A DNA stretch of 64,000 bases from Oscillospiraceae bacterium (GCA_009780435.1 WRAB01000004.1:62001-126000), one strand, 5' to 3'; positions 52,744 through 62,002 are shown, counted from the stretch's first letter. The notes: a model not told the origin generated them from the letters alone. Made by a program: numbers and translations.

Positions 52744-53400
52744 ATGGCACATATCCTCATTGCGGAAGATGAAGCAGCAATCAACACCCTGATTGAGAAA
52801 AATCTGACCCTGGTGGGCCATACCTGTGTCTCTGTGTTCGACGGTGAGGCCGTATTTGACGCCATCGAGCGACACCGCTTTGATCTGATCTTGCTGGACA
52901 TTATGATGCCAAAGATAGACGGATTCTCGGTCATCGCCGAGTTACGGGAGGATATCCCCATCATCTTTATCACCGCACGGGGTAGCGTGCAGGACCGGGT
53001 TCACGGCCTAAAACTGGGGGCCGACGATTATATCGTCAAGCCCTTTGATATGCTGGAACTCAGCGCCCGTGTCGAATCTGTGCTCCGCAGGGCGGGCAAG
53101 GCGGCCCAGGGGTTCGCTCTGGGCAATGTCACGGTGGATTTATCCGGCAGACAGGTCTTTCGCAACGGCGTCCCCCAGGAGTTTACGCCCCAGGAGTTTT
53201 TGCTCATCGAGGCGTTGATCCAAAACCGGAATATCGCCCTGTCCAGGGATAAGCTGCTGGACATCGCCTGGGGATACGACTACGGTGGAGATACGAGGAC
53301 GGTAGATGTCCACATCCACAATATCCGCAAGAAACTGGGCTGGGAGACGGTGATCAAGACAGTCTACAAACTGGGCTATCGGCTGGAGGTTCCCGTATGA
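52744..53400 (+). CDS. OmpR-family response regulator
   Basis: 218 residues. The receiver domain has acidic residues in IAEDEAAI, the phosphoacceptor D52 in LILLDIMMPK, threonine in IFITARG and lysine in IVKPFD. The C-terminal winged helix ends with DTRTVDVHIHNIRKKLGWETVIKTVYKLGYRLE. It is activated by the kinase encoded next, whose ATG overlaps its stop by 4 bp. It likely controls its own operon and the genes at 54859-56758 through matching direct repeats. Confidence 0.95.
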   Translation: MAHILIAEDEAAINTLIEKNLTLVGHTCVSVFDGEAVFDAIERHRFDLILLDIMMPKIDGFSVIAELREDIPIIFITARGSVQDRVHGLKLGADDYIVKPFDMLELSARVESVLRRAGKAAQGFALGNVTVDLSGRQVFRNGVPQEFTPQEFLLIEALIQNRNIALSRDKLLDIAWGYDYGGDTRTVDVHIHNIRKKLGWETVIKTVYKLGYRLEVPV

Positions 53401-54770
53401 GACTGCGGACTTTTCTCTACACCTATTTATTGTTCCTCGCCATCTTATTTTTTAGTGTCAGCACGGTTTCTGCATATATGACAAACAATCAAGTACACAT
53501 GCTGCAGGAGAAGAGCGCCCGGGAATACCAGACCATTGCGGCCTCTGTTGCCCGAGACGTTGCGCTATTGGACAGCAGAGGGCTCGACGCCCGAAATTTT
53601 TCTGCGGCCCTGGGCGAGCTGGTGAATAGTTATACGCTCTACTATCGGCGGCACAATATCGAGCTGGCCCTCGTCAATACACGTCTGTTGGGTGCCGCGC
53701 CGCCGGAGACCGCTGATACGCCCACCCTCTCTTTCCGGAACGAGGACGGCATACATGTTATCTCCATCAGCGGGCCACTGCCGGAACCGTTTCAATTTTA
53801 TCGCTTAAACTATCAACTGGATATCAGCGAAGAGATCGCAAACACAGAGCAGATCAGGCGGATTCTCCTCCTCTCCACAGTCGGCTTTTCCATCCTTGCG
53901 GCAATTGCGCTGTATTTCATTTTGCGCAACGTGTTCCGGCCTCTGGAGCTTGTGGCAACCGCCTCGCGGAATATGGCAGACGGGCAATATCAGGAGCGGA
54001 TTCATTTAAAGGGAAAACACGAGCTGGCAAACGTGGCCTCGTCATTCAATCAGATGGCCGATCAGGTGGAGGGCCATATCCAGCTATTAGAGGAAGAGGC
54101 GGAGCGAAAACAGCAGTTCGTGGACAACTTCGCCCACGAGATCAGAACGCCTCTGACCTCTATCTACGGCTATGCGGAATACTTGCAAAAAGCCCCCATG
54201 AAAGAGGAGGAACTCATCGAATCCACCGGACATATTATGGCCGAAGCCGCCCATATGGGGATTATTGCAAATTCACTCCTGGACTTGGCCACCTTGCGGA
54301 ACTATGTGCCGAACATAGAGGAGATATCTATCCCCGCACTGTTTGATGAGATTCGGCAAAGCCTGTCGGTTGCATGCCGAGAGAAAGGCGTACAGCTACA
54401 TTGCGCGTACAGTGTGGATCACCTGGAGGGCCAGACAGATTTGATCAAACTACTGCTTTTAAACTTATGCAAAAACGCACTGACCGCCTGCGGGCCGGAT
54501 CAGGGCGAAATCTGGCTGGACGCCAACCAAGAAGGCGGGCAAATCACCTTATCCGTCACCGACAACGGCCACGGGATTCCGGCGGATCGTTTGTCAAAGG
54601 TGACAGAACCCTTTTATCGTGCCGACAAGGCCCGCAGCCGGGCAGAGGGCGGCGTGGGGCTGGGCCTCACACTCTGTAAACAGATCGCCGACGTCCACGG
54701 GGCCGAACTGTTGATACAGTCGGAAATAGGACGTGGAACGAAGGTGAGTACAGTATTTACAGCCCTCTGA
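53397..54770 (+). CDS. Sensor histidine kinase
   Basis: 457 residues. Two membrane helices (about 8-27 and 155-178) enclose a periplasmic-side sensor of about 125 residues without a recognised fold. HAMP spans about 178-232, the HisKA histidine is H248 in NFAHEIRTPLTS, and the ATPase domain has NLCKNALTA (N box), DNGHGIP (G1) and GGVGLGLTLC (G2). It phosphorylates the adjacent regulator. The signal is unknown; envelope or antibiotic stress is plausible. Confidence 0.94.
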   Translation: MRLRTFLYTYLLFLAILFFSVSTVSAYMTNNQVHMLQEKSAREYQTIAASVARDVALLDSRGLDARNFSAALGELVNSYTLYYRRHNIELALVNTRLLGAAPPETADTPTLSFRNEDGIHVISISGPLPEPFQFYRLNYQLDISEEIANTEQIRRILLLSTVGFSILAAIALYFILRNVFRPLELVATASRNMADGQYQERIHLKGKHELANVASSFNQMADQVEGHIQLLEEEAERKQQFVDNFAHEIRTPLTSIYGYAEYLQKAPMKEEELIESTGHIMAEAAHMGIIANSLLDLATLRNYVPNIEEISIPALFDEIRQSLSVACREKGVQLHCAYSVDHLEGQTDLIKLLLLNLCKNALTACGPDQGEIWLDANQEGGQITLSVTDNGHGIPADRLSKVTEPFYRADKARSRAEGGVGLGLTLCKQIADVHGAELLIQSEIGRGTKVSTVFTAL

Positions 54771-54777
54771 TAAGTCC

Positions 54778-54809
54778 ATAATAACTCTATAATAACCCGG
54801 ATATACAAT
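54778..54809 (+). promoter_or_regulatory. Second response-regulator box, upstream of the 54859 gene
   Basis: ATAATAAC occurs at 54778 and 54789, 11 bp apart, followed by CCCGGATA and TACAAT (54804-54809). It aligns with the box at 52677 over about 24 bp. The box-to-TATAAT distance differs by 10 bp, one helical turn. Confidence 0.6.
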
Positions 54810-54858
54810 ACGACTCGCGAGGGCCGCATATATCAATTTACGAGTAGAGGGAGAATGT

Positions 54859-55830
54859 ATGAGAAAACAAAAAGACATCGTCAAAGTGGCGCTGGGTTCC
54901 CTGTTTGCCATCGGATTGTTTGGTTTCAGTTTTCTCATTGTGAATCACGTAAGCTTCGCAGTCGCCGCCAATGAGACCGTGCAACTACCCGCACTGGCAG
55001 AGACGATTACAATCCCAGAAATTCTGACCCTAGAAGAGTTCCCTATGCCGGATGTGACGCTGGTCAGGGTCCAGACGTTCCACTCCATGCAAATAGAGGA
55101 GCGAGACTTTATTATGTCCATGGAAGAGGCCGCCCGGCTCGGCGCCCTGTATATCTGGGATGTGTTTGGAGAACGTATTGACGGGATGATAATCGAAATG
55201 ACCTACGGTTGGGCACCGGCAGAGGAACTGGAGGGCTGGGCTCAAGACCATGCACAGTGGGCTGGTCTGGTGTCGCTGTTTGACGAAGACCGGCTGCGGT
55301 TCATGCAGAAGGAGCCTTGGGAATGGGATGCTCTGCGGGAAGCGGATCCCGATCTGTTTGACGAATCCATGGAGATTCTGTGGGCGGGCCGTCAGTTTTA
55401 TTTCTCCATTGACGCCATTACAGGTAATCGGCTGGCAATTAACAGGCCCCATATGTTCCATATGGAGAGGGCTGATGATCCGTCACAGACAGTCACAAGA
55501 GAGGAAGCGGGCGAAGCCAATAATCTATGGCATCGAGTGCGGATGGCCGGAGAGCCGGATCCGTTTCCCCTCGATTTAACCGAGGAAGAGCTGGCGCTGT
55601 ATCTCCAATTGGCACACACCTATGCCCAGCGGCATTTTCTCTTCGTACCCGTCGCAGATGTTGTGTTTGAATCTGCATGGCCAGCTGAATTTGACAGAGA
55701 TGAGACAGGGGAAATTATCGCCATAGATTTTCTGCTCTCCTTTGCCGCCTCTGACGAGACAGGGCGTACGATCTCATTAAGCATTTTTAGAAACGAACAA
55801 CGGCTCAACGGGCTCAATGCGTGGTTCTAA
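54859..55830 (+). CDS. Membrane-anchored extracytoplasmic protein of unknown function
   Basis: 323 residues with one N-terminal membrane helix (about 10-35) and an acidic outer domain. There are two mixed blocks, IEERDFIMSMEEAARLGALYIWDVFGERIDGMIIEM and LTEEELALYLQLAHTYAQRHFLF, that resemble the layout of PepSY-like or TCS-linked anchored proteins, but I cannot assign a family. It follows the kinase gene by 88 bp and lies behind a copy of the response-regulator box, so it is probably a target or accessory sensor. Confidence 0.7.
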   Translation: MRKQKDIVKVALGSLFAIGLFGFSFLIVNHVSFAVAANETVQLPALAETITIPEILTLEEFPMPDVTLVRVQTFHSMQIEERDFIMSMEEAARLGALYIWDVFGERIDGMIIEMTYGWAPAEELEGWAQDHAQWAGLVSLFDEDRLRFMQKEPWEWDALREADPDLFDESMEILWAGRQFYFSIDAITGNRLAINRPHMFHMERADDPSQTVTREEAGEANNLWHRVRMAGEPDPFPLDLTEEELALYLQLAHTYAQRHFLFVPVADVVFESAWPAEFDRDETGEIIAIDFLLSFAASDETGRTISLSIFRNEQRLNGLNAWF

Positions 55831-55858
55831 CAGAAACAGAAGAAAGGAAATGACAAAA

Positions 55859-56758
55859 ATGAAAAAGTATGTAATCTGCGCACTTGCAATTATGCTCCTG
55901 CTCACATTGACAGCCTGCGGCAACAATACCGCTGATGCACCGGCCGCCACCCCGGAACCTGCGCCTGAAGAAGCGAACACCTCCCTCGTTGGATCATGGG
56001 TCTATGTCAGGTCTGCAGAGGGCGACCCGGGAACGCCGCTCTCCATATATGAGTTTGAAATCAGCCCGCCGCACTTGGAAATCAACGCAGACAATACAAC
56101 TTCCGCTCTGTTTTGGTCAACCTCTATGGACGGAATTTTAGTTCAAACAGGTACGAATGCGTATCGGATTGCAGATATTGCGTCGATCTCCGAGGGCGAA
56201 AAATGGAATCCAGAGGATGTCCTCCTGCAATACGATCCGACAACGGAACTGCTGCGGTATACGGTGTGGAATGAGCATTCCGAACTGAATATACACCACT
56301 ATTTTACAAGAGCGGCTACACTTGATGCAACAGACGAAACCACGCTTGACGCACCGGAACCTGCGCCAACTCCCACGCCTACACCCGCTTCCATATCTGC
56401 ACCGCCGGCGGCCTATACCATTGCACAAATCCAAACCGCCTTGGAGCCTCAATTTCAAATAGGCTATTGGGGCGAAGTGCCTCCCCAGGTTGTCTCCGCT
56501 CAAAGGGTTGCCAGAGAGGGCGACACCATGTGGTTTGAACCAGGCGGTGCCTATATTGATATATCAAATTCTGTACGCTACCGGGTCGAGATCAGATTCT
56601 GGGAATTTCCGGAAGAATATACTGAACGGGCATCATGGTGGGCGGACACAGATGAACCCTCTCCATTCCACCGGGACGGCGACTATACAATTCTGACCCA
56701 ATATTATCATTTCAATGATGAAAACGGTAACCCTGTATTAGTCGTTGTTATGTGCTAA
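55859..56758 (+). CDS. Lipoprotein of unknown function
   Basis: 299 residues. A lipoprotein signal ends in TLTAC (lipobox). The first domain (about 50-160) resembles a lipocalin-like beta fold (LVGSWVYVRSAEGDP...LEINADNTTS). A Pro/Thr linker (about 175-200) leads to a C-terminal domain (TIAQIQTALEPQFQIGYWGEVPPQVVSAQRVAREG). The 5' end overlaps the stop region of the preceding gene, so the two are co-transcribed. ATG at 55859 has AAGGA upstream. Confidence 0.72.
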   Translation: MKKYVICALAIMLLLTLTACGNNTADAPAATPEPAPEEANTSLVGSWVYVRSAEGDPGTPLSIYEFEISPPHLEINADNTTSALFWSTSMDGILVQTGTNAYRIADIASISEGEKWNPEDVLLQYDPTTELLRYTVWNEHSELNIHHYFTRAATLDATDETTLDAPEPAPTPTPTPASISAPPAAYTIAQIQTALEPQFQIGYWGEVPPQVVSAQRVAREGDTMWFEPGGAYIDISNSVRYRVEIRFWEFPEEYTERASWWADTDEPSPFHRDGDYTILTQYYHFNDENGNPVLVVVMC

Positions 56759-56784
56759 AACAGCCGCCCACAGGATTCAACAAA

Positions 56785-56817
56785 AATACCGTGGCACTAT
56801 GTGCCACGGTATTTTTT
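56785..56817 (+). terminator. Terminator after the two-component-linked operon
   Basis: Arms AAATACCGTGGCA and TGCCACGGTATTT around CTATG, followed by TTTT. It also faces the leftward zinc-ribbon gene. Confidence 0.85.
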
Positions 56818-56831
56818 AACTCAATTTCGGC

Positions 56832-57110
56832 TTATGCCTCTTCACGCATATTGGCGAAACAGTCACTGCAGTAGACAGGGCGCTCACTCTTTGGCTCAAA
56901 GGGTACTTTGGCCTCCTGGCCGCAAGAGGCGCATGTGGTGGCAAAATACTCACGGGGTCCGCGAGCAGCTGCTTTGCGATTGTCTCTGCAGGGCTTGCAG
57001 CGCTGGGGCTCATTCTGGAAACCACGCTCCGCATAAAACTCCTGCTCACCGGCGGTGAATACGAACTCTTCGCTGCACTCTTTGCAAGGGATGTTTTTGT
57101 CTTCGTACAT
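56832..57110 (-). CDS. Zinc-ribbon protein (zf-trcl type)
   Basis: 92 residues with four CxxC knuckles: CKECSE, RCKPCRD, TCASCGQ and YCSDCF. The first half (ECSEEFVFTAGEQEFYAERGFQNEPQRCKPCR) matches the probable zinc-ribbon family PF13451. The function is unknown; the family is abundant in anaerobes and sometimes cold- or stress-linked. TGAGG precedes the ATG. It follows sigH by 50 bp on the same strand. Confidence 0.85.
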   Translation of the reverse strand: MYEDKNIPCKECSEEFVFTAGEQEFYAERGFQNEPQRCKPCRDNRKAAARGPREYFATTCASCGQEAKVPFEPKSERPVYCSDCFANMREEA

Positions 57111-57160
57111 GGTTATTCCTCACTTTGAAGTAGTCTTACCCGTTTGGGTATATGTTGCGC

Positions 57161-57760
57161 TCAGCCTTCACTGATTTCGCCTATTAGGTGCTGTGCCAGC
57201 TTTTTCCGAATCCGCTGGACCGCGTTGTCCACCGACTTGATCGGCTTTTGAACGTGACTTGCCATCTCCTGATAGCTCTGCCCCTCCAAAAACAACCGGA
57301 GGATCTCGTGTTCAAAACCGGATAGGACGTGGGCAAATTGGCCCCACATCTCGTCAGCCCTCTCTCTGGCCAATATCTGGTCTTCCGGATCACGCAAAAA
57401 ATACACCGCCTGTATCTCGTCGACATGGGAGGATTCAAAAGAAATTGCGTGATTGAGCGGGATGTGTTTATATCGGGAAGCAGATTTAATCGCCGTGAGA
57501 AGCCTGCGCCGGATGCAGGTCTCTGCGTACGTCCGAAAAGACGCGCCGGAATCAAAACGAAACGTGCGAATGGCTGAAATAAGGCCCAGCATCCCCTCTT
57601 GGGTCAGGTCTTCACTGTCGCCGCCGGCAAGAAAATAGGGCCTGGCGCCAACCTTTACTAAGCGGCTAAAGCGTTGGATTAGCACTTCTTCCGCCTCTGT
57701 GTTGCCATCTGCCACGAGGACACAAAGAGTCTCGTCATCTAATGTATGTATCTCATTCAT
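57161..57760 (-). CDS. sigH: RNA polymerase sporulation sigma factor SigH
   Basis: 199 residues. Region 2 carries KVGARPYFLAGGDSEDLTQEGMLGLISAIRTFRFDSGASFRTYAETCIRRRLLTAIK, the SigH form of the core-binding and -10 recognition block. Region 4 has GQSYQEMASHVQKPIKSVDNAVQRIRKKL. SigH switches on early sporulation genes. The ribosome binding site is weak (GGGTACC), which may keep expression low. Confidence 0.9.
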   Translation of the reverse strand: MNEIHTLDDETLCVLVADGNTEAEEVLIQRFSRLVKVGARPYFLAGGDSEDLTQEGMLGLISAIRTFRFDSGASFRTYAETCIRRRLLTAIKSASRYKHIPLNHAISFESSHVDEIQAVYFLRDPEDQILARERADEMWGQFAHVLSGFEHEILRLFLEGQSYQEMASHVQKPIKSVDNAVQRIRKKLAQHLIGEISEG

Positions 57761-57842
57761 ACTGGGTACCCAAGCATAGTATATTCTTCCAAAGCGAAAA
57801 TGTCAAGCAAATATGCAAATTCTCGCAACTTGCAACAAATAA

Positions 57843-59192
57843 TCAAAGAGTTTTTATTAAATCCGCCAGTTTTTTTGCCGTTTCCTTGACAACTTCTTCC
57901 TGTTCCGCCTCCACCATCACGCGAATTTTAGGTTCTGTCCCGGAGGCCCGCACAAGAATGCGGCCCTTTTCGCCCAAAATCGCCTCTTCTTTCCCGATGG
58001 CCGCCCGAAGGATTTCCGACGCCATAATGGCCTCTTTCGCCGGGTTCCCCCCCGTGACGGTGACATTGATGAGCTCCTGGGGGTAATAGGTGATCTCTTC
58101 CACAAGTTCCGACACCCGCTTACCGGAGGCGCACAGAACGCTCAAGAACTTGATCGCCGCCAGTTGACCGTCTCCCGTGGTAGATTCCTCCCGGAAGATC
58201 ACGTGGCCGGATTGTTCACCGCCCAGGACGTAGCCGCCCTCCACCATTTTCTCCAGTACATTTCGGTCTCCCACCGCTGTACAGACGAGAGAGATTCCAT
58301 GACCTTTGGCAAAGTCGTGAAACCCCAGGTTGCTCATGACGGTAGATACAATCGTATTATGCGTGAGCCTGTCCGCCTGGCGCATGGCCATGCCGCAGAC
58401 CCCCATGATCTTGTCCCCGTCTACGATGTCGCCCCTCTCGTCTACGATAATGCACCGGTCGGCGTCCCCGTCAAAGGCGATGCCGATGTCATAGCCGCCG
58501 GATACCACGGTCTTACCCAGAAAAGTCGTATCCGTAGAGCCGCAGGCGTCGTTGATATTCACGCCGTTGGGGTGTGTTTTGACAATCTCTAAGTCCAGAT
58601 TAAAGCGGGAAAATAAATCCGAGGCCGTCCGAGTGGCCGCCCCGTTGGAGCAGTCTATAAAAACCTTGAGACCGGATATATCTCCCTCTGCACTCTCTTC
58701 CAGATGGTCGATGTACTTTTCCACCCAGTCCTGGTTCTTGCGGATTACTTTTCCGATTTTGTCATGGGTCAAAAGGGGCAATGACTCGTCCCCCAGCACC
58801 AGTTCTTCTATCTTGTTCTCCAGGGCGTCTGAGAGCTTAAAGCCTTTTGCGCCGAATATCTTGATCCCGTTGTCCTGATAGGGGTTGTGGGAGGCGGAGA
58901 TCACAATGCCCGCATCCGCCTTTGCACCAATGGTGATAAACGCCACTGCGGGGGTGGGTACTACGCCCAGCACCATCACATTGGCCCCGGCGGCGCAGAG
59001 CCCCGCCACAATGGCGGATTCCAGCATATCGCAACTGAGCCGTGTATCCTTGCCGATGGCCACAAGGGGCCGCCCTTTCTTCTCCTCGCCGATGACCATG
59101 GCCACCGCCTGCCCCACTTTGAGCGCCAAGTTAATGTCCAGCCCGTCATTGGCCACGCCGCGAATTCCGTCTGTTCCGAATAGTTTACCCAT
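57843..59192 (-). CDS. glmM: Phosphoglucosamine mutase GlmM
   Basis: 449 residues. KLFGTDGIRGVAND at the start, the phosphoserine loop VISASHNPYQDNGIKIF, metal-binding FDGDADRCIIVD and the phosphate-binding RASGTEPKIRVM define GlmM. It interconverts glucosamine-6-P and glucosamine-1-P for UDP-GlcNAc. GAAAGGAG precedes the ATG. It follows ruvB on the same strand across a palindrome of the repeat family. Confidence 0.97.
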   Translation of the reverse strand: MGKLFGTDGIRGVANDGLDINLALKVGQAVAMVIGEEKKGRPLVAIGKDTRLSCDMLESAIVAGLCAAGANVMVLGVVPTPAVAFITIGAKADAGIVISASHNPYQDNGIKIFGAKGFKLSDALENKIEELVLGDESLPLLTHDKIGKVIRKNQDWVEKYIDHLEESAEGDISGLKVFIDCSNGAATRTASDLFSRFNLDLEIVKTHPNGVNINDACGSTDTTFLGKTVVSGGYDIGIAFDGDADRCIIVDERGDIVDGDKIMGVCGMAMRQADRLTHNTIVSTVMSNLGFHDFAKGHGISLVCTAVGDRNVLEKMVEGGYVLGGEQSGHVIFREESTTGDGQLAAIKFLSVLCASGKRVSELVEEITYYPQELINVTVTGGNPAKEAIMASEILRAAIGKEEAILGEKGRILVRASGTEPKIRVMVEAEQEEVVKETAKKLADLIKTL

Positions 59193-59226
59193 GAAATACG
59201 CTCCTTTCGGTTATTTTGCTTTCACC

Positions 59227-59256
59227 GTGGTTCCCCAGCCTAGGCGGGAAACTACG
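59227..59256. repeat. GC-rich intergenic palindrome, copy 6 (imperfect)
   Basis: Arms GTGGTTCCCCAGCC and GGCGGGAAACTAC, with mismatches, between ruvB and glmM. Confidence 0.5.
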
Positions 59257-59261
59257 ATACG

Positions 59262-60296
59262 TCAAACATCCAACTCCTGCTGCCCCAGATATTGGAGACC
59301 CAAGTGCTTATACGCCCGCTGGGTCACGCAGCGGCCTCTGGGGGTGCGTGACAGGAAGCCCTGTTGTAATAGATACGGCTCGTATACGTCCTCTAAGGTA
59401 ACCGTCTCCTCGTTGATGGTGGCCGCCAGGGTCTCTAACCCTACGGGGCCGCCGCCGTAGTGTTCGATGATGCTCCGGAGCATCCGCCGATCCAGGGCGT
59501 CCAGCCCCAGGTGATCCACTTCCAGGCTGACGAGAGCGTTATCCGCCACGGTACGGGTGATGGTGCCATCGGCCTTGACCTGGGCGAAATCCCGCACCCG
59601 GCGGAGGAGCCGGTTGGCGATCCGTGGGGTCCCCCGGGACCGGGCGGCGATCTCCGTGGCCCCGGCGGCCTCAATGGGGACATCCAGTATCCCGGCGCTG
59701 CGAGAGACGATCTTTTGGAGTTCCTCCGTGGAGTACAGCTCCAACCGGAGCATAACGCCGAAGCGATCCCGGAGAGGTGCCGTCAACTGGCCGGATCGGG
59801 TGGTGGCGCCCACCAGGGTGAATTTGGGCAAATCCAATCGGATGGAGTTGGCTGACGGCCCCTTGCCGATGATAATATCCAGGGCGTAGTCCTCCATGGC
59901 CGGGTATAAAATCTCCTCCACAGCCCGGTTGAGGCGGTGGATCTCGTCTACAAATAAGATGTCGTTCTCCCCTAGATTGGTGAGGAGCGCCGCCAAATCT
60001 CCCGCCTTTTCGATGGCGGGGCCGGAGGTGATCCGTAAATTCACGCCCATCTCATAGGCGATAATGGCGGCCAGAGTGGTCTTCCCCAGCCCCGGCGGGC
60101 CGTGGAGCAGGACGTGATCCAAGGGCTCGCACCGGCCACGGGCCGCCTCAATGAAGATGGTGAGATTCTCTTTCACTTTCTCCTGGCCGATATACTCCCC
60201 CAGGCGTTTCGGGCGCAGTGACCCCTCGTTCTCGTCCTCCAGAATACTGGTGGTGACGATAGGGCTCTCCTCTTTCGGCGCAAATTCAATACTCAT
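59262..60296 (-). CDS. ruvB: Holliday junction branch migration ATPase RuvB
   Basis: 344 residues. [19 protein letters not shown] and Walker [11 protein letters not shown], Walker [12 protein letters not shown], sensor [18 protein letters not shown] and the C-terminal winged helix [10 protein letters not shown] are diagnostic. It drives branch migration with RuvA. ATG at 60296 behind AGGAGA is chosen; a GTG 45 bp upstream lies in a palindromic repeat and is less likely. It forms the ruvC-ruvA-ruvB run. Confidence 0.97.
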   Translation of the reverse strand: MSIEFAPKEESPIVTTSILEDENEGSLRPKRLGEYIGQEKVKENLTIFIEAARGRCEPLDHVLLHGPPGLGKTTLAAIIAYEMGVNLRITSGPAIEKAGDLAALLTNLGENDILFVDEIHRLNRAVEEILYPAMEDYALDIIIGKGPSANSIRLDLPKFTLVGATTRSGQLTAPLRDRFGVMLRLELYSTEELQKIVSRSAGILDVPIEAAGATEIAARSRGTPRIANRLLRRVRDFAQVKADGTITRTVADNALVSLEVDHLGLDALDRRMLRSIIEHYGGGPVGLETLAATINEETVTLEDVYEPYLLQQGFLSRTPRGRCVTQRAYKHLGLQYLGQQELDV

Positions 60297-60329
60297 GGCT
60301 TCAATCTCTCCTAGAGTAATTTTCTGTAG

Positions 60330-60352
60330 TTCCTCCGCCACTGGCGGGGGAA
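60330..60352. repeat. GC-rich intergenic palindrome, copy 7
   Basis: TTCCTCCGCC and GGCGGGGGAA around ACT, one mismatch, in the 74-bp gap between ruvA and ruvB. Confidence 0.6.
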
Positions 60353-60370
60353 TGTGAGGCTATCTCTTTG

Positions 60371-60982
60371 TCAGATAGCACGCCCCATCTTTTTCAGGGC
60401 AAGTTTAATAATCTGCTCCACCTGGTGGCCCTCTACGTCAATATCTCGCAGGGCCAGGGCGATCTCCCCTTGGCTGTAACCCAGGACGGCCAGGGCCGCC
60501 GTTGCGTCCATGACCCGATTTGTGCCGCCGGGTACCGCCCCGGCGGGGAGTTTCACACCACCGCCTACAAAGGCCGGGGCGTTTTTGCCCATCTTATCTT
60601 TCAGTTCCAAAATCACCCGCTGGGCGATTTTTTTGCCCACACCCTGTGCCACCATGATGGTTTTCTCGTCCTCGGCCAGGATGCTCATGGCCAATCCCTC
60701 CGGCGTGGTGGAGGATAAAATGGCCAGGGCCGCCTTAGGGCCGACACCGGATACGCTGATGAGCTGTTCAAAGCACCGCTTCTCCACCAGGGTGGAAAAG
60801 CCGTAGAGATCAAAACAGTCCTCCCGGATCACGTTATACGTGTATAACTTGCCGGGCTCCCCCACTTTCAAATCCGCCTGGCTGGTGGAGGTGGTGCTGA
60901 GGGCATAGCCCACGCCGTTTGCGTCGATGACGGCCAGATTGTGATCCATTGCGGCCACAGTGCCGCTGATATAGTGAAACAT
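60371..60982 (-). CDS. ruvA: Holliday junction binding protein RuvA
   Basis: 203 residues. An N-terminal OB fold (MFHYISGTVAAMDHNLAVID), two helix-hairpin-helix motifs (LISVSGVGPKAALAIL, VAQGVGKKIAQRVILELKDK) and a C-terminal domain III that contacts RuvB. It recognises four-way junctions. GGGAGG lies upstream of the ATG. It starts 8 bp after ruvC. Confidence 0.96.
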   Translation of the reverse strand: MFHYISGTVAAMDHNLAVIDANGVGYALSTTSTSQADLKVGEPGKLYTYNVIREDCFDLYGFSTLVEKRCFEQLISVSGVGPKAALAILSSTTPEGLAMSILAEDEKTIMVAQGVGKKIAQRVILELKDKMGKNAPAFVGGGVKLPAGAVPGGTNRVMDATAALAVLGYSQGEIALALRDIDVEGHQVEQIIKLALKKMGRAI

Positions 60983-60990
60983 CGTATGGT

Positions 60991-61485
60991 TTATCCTCCC
61001 GCTCGATTCATGAGACTTGTCGTACTGCGCAGATGGCAGAGGGCCACTGCCAGGGCATCTGCGGCGTCGTCCGGCTTGGGGATCTGTTCCAGCCCTAAGA
61101 GCCGCCGTACCATCTCCATGACCTGGGCTTTCTCCGCCCTGCCATATCCCGTGACGGCCTGCTTTACTTGAAGCGGCGTGTATTCAAACACGGGAACGCC
61201 CATGGCCTCCCCCGCTAAGAGCAAGACGCCCCTGCCGTGTGCCACGGGGATGGCGGTCTTGGCGTTGGTATTGAAAAACAGCGCCTCCACGGCCATGGCG
61301 TCGGGGGTGAACTGTCGGATCAGAAGACAGGTATCGTCATAAATCTGCTTGAGCCGCGGCGCCAACGGCCCCCCGGCGGGCGTCTTAATCGTCCCGCACT
61401 GGATCAACCTCTGCCGCACCCGGTCACCCTCCACAAGCCCAAACCCCACCGTGGCGTAGCCCGGATCAATTCCCAAAATTACCAT
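60991..61485 (-). CDS. ruvC: Holliday junction resolvase RuvC
   Basis: 164 residues starting MVILGIDPGYATVGFG, with acidic active-site residues in GIDPG, AVEALFF and DDAADALA. It cuts Holliday junctions handled by RuvAB. ATG at 61485 with CGGAGG upstream is preferred to an upstream in-frame start that would add 55 unrelated residues. Confidence 0.96.
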   Translation of the reverse strand: MVILGIDPGYATVGFGLVEGDRVRQRLIQCGTIKTPAGGPLAPRLKQIYDDTCLLIRQFTPDAMAVEALFFNTNAKTAIPVAHGRGVLLLAGEAMGVPVFEYTPLQVKQAVTGYGRAEKAQVMEMVRRLLGLEQIPKPDDAADALAVALCHLRSTTSLMNRAGG

Positions 61486-61558
61486 GTATGCCTCCGTCTG
61501 TTTTTCCCGCTCTAGTTTACCACAGATCGGGGGGGAAAGGCAAATCCGAATTAGAGCG

Positions 61559-61592
61559 AAAAAAGATGCGTTGCTTTTCAGCAGCGCATCCA
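61559..61592 (-). terminator. Terminator after vapC
   Basis: On the minus strand GATGCGCTGCT, GAAA loop, AGCAACGCATC, then TTTTTT, just past the vapC stop. Confidence 0.8.
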
Positions 61593-61597
61593 AAATA

Positions 61598-62002
61598 CTA
61601 ATTTTCTGTCCAGTTCTCAAGGGGTAGACCAGATACACGCTCAAATTCACGCATATTGTTTGTTACTAGCGTCAACCCTGCCGCTTTGGCATGGGCGGCA
61701 ATCAAAGTATCCAGGGGGCTGATCGGCATGCCTTTACGCTGTAAATCTGCTTGGATTATGCCGTATGCAACAGCGGCGTTTGCATCAAAGTCCAAAATGT
61801 CAAATATGGACAGTATTTTCATCAGTGCGGCCTTGCTCCGTTCCGGATATGCGCTCTTCGCAATTCCATGCTCTAACTCTGCCAATACAATGGCCGATAT
61901 GCAGAGACCATCTGTTAGATGCGATTTCAAATTTGAGAGCACAGTACCCGACCTCTTGTTCATGGCATAGATGCAAATATTTGTGTCTAACATATACTTC
62001 AT
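61598..62002 (-). CDS. vapC: VapC-type PIN-domain toxin
   Basis: 134 residues. MKYMLDTNICIYAMN holds the first aspartate, ELEHGIAKS the glutamate, and SPLDTLIAAHAKAAGLTLVTNNMREFERVSGL the later acidic residues of the PIN nuclease. It is closest in look to VapC toxins that cut initiator tRNA. Its ATG overlaps the vapB stop by 4 bp. A terminator follows. Confidence 0.92.
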   Translation of the reverse strand: MKYMLDTNICIYAMNKRSGTVLSNLKSHLTDGLCISAIVLAELEHGIAKSAYPERSKAALMKILSIFDILDFDANAAVAYGIIQADLQRKGMPISPLDTLIAAHAKAAGLTLVTNNMREFERVSGLPLENWTEN

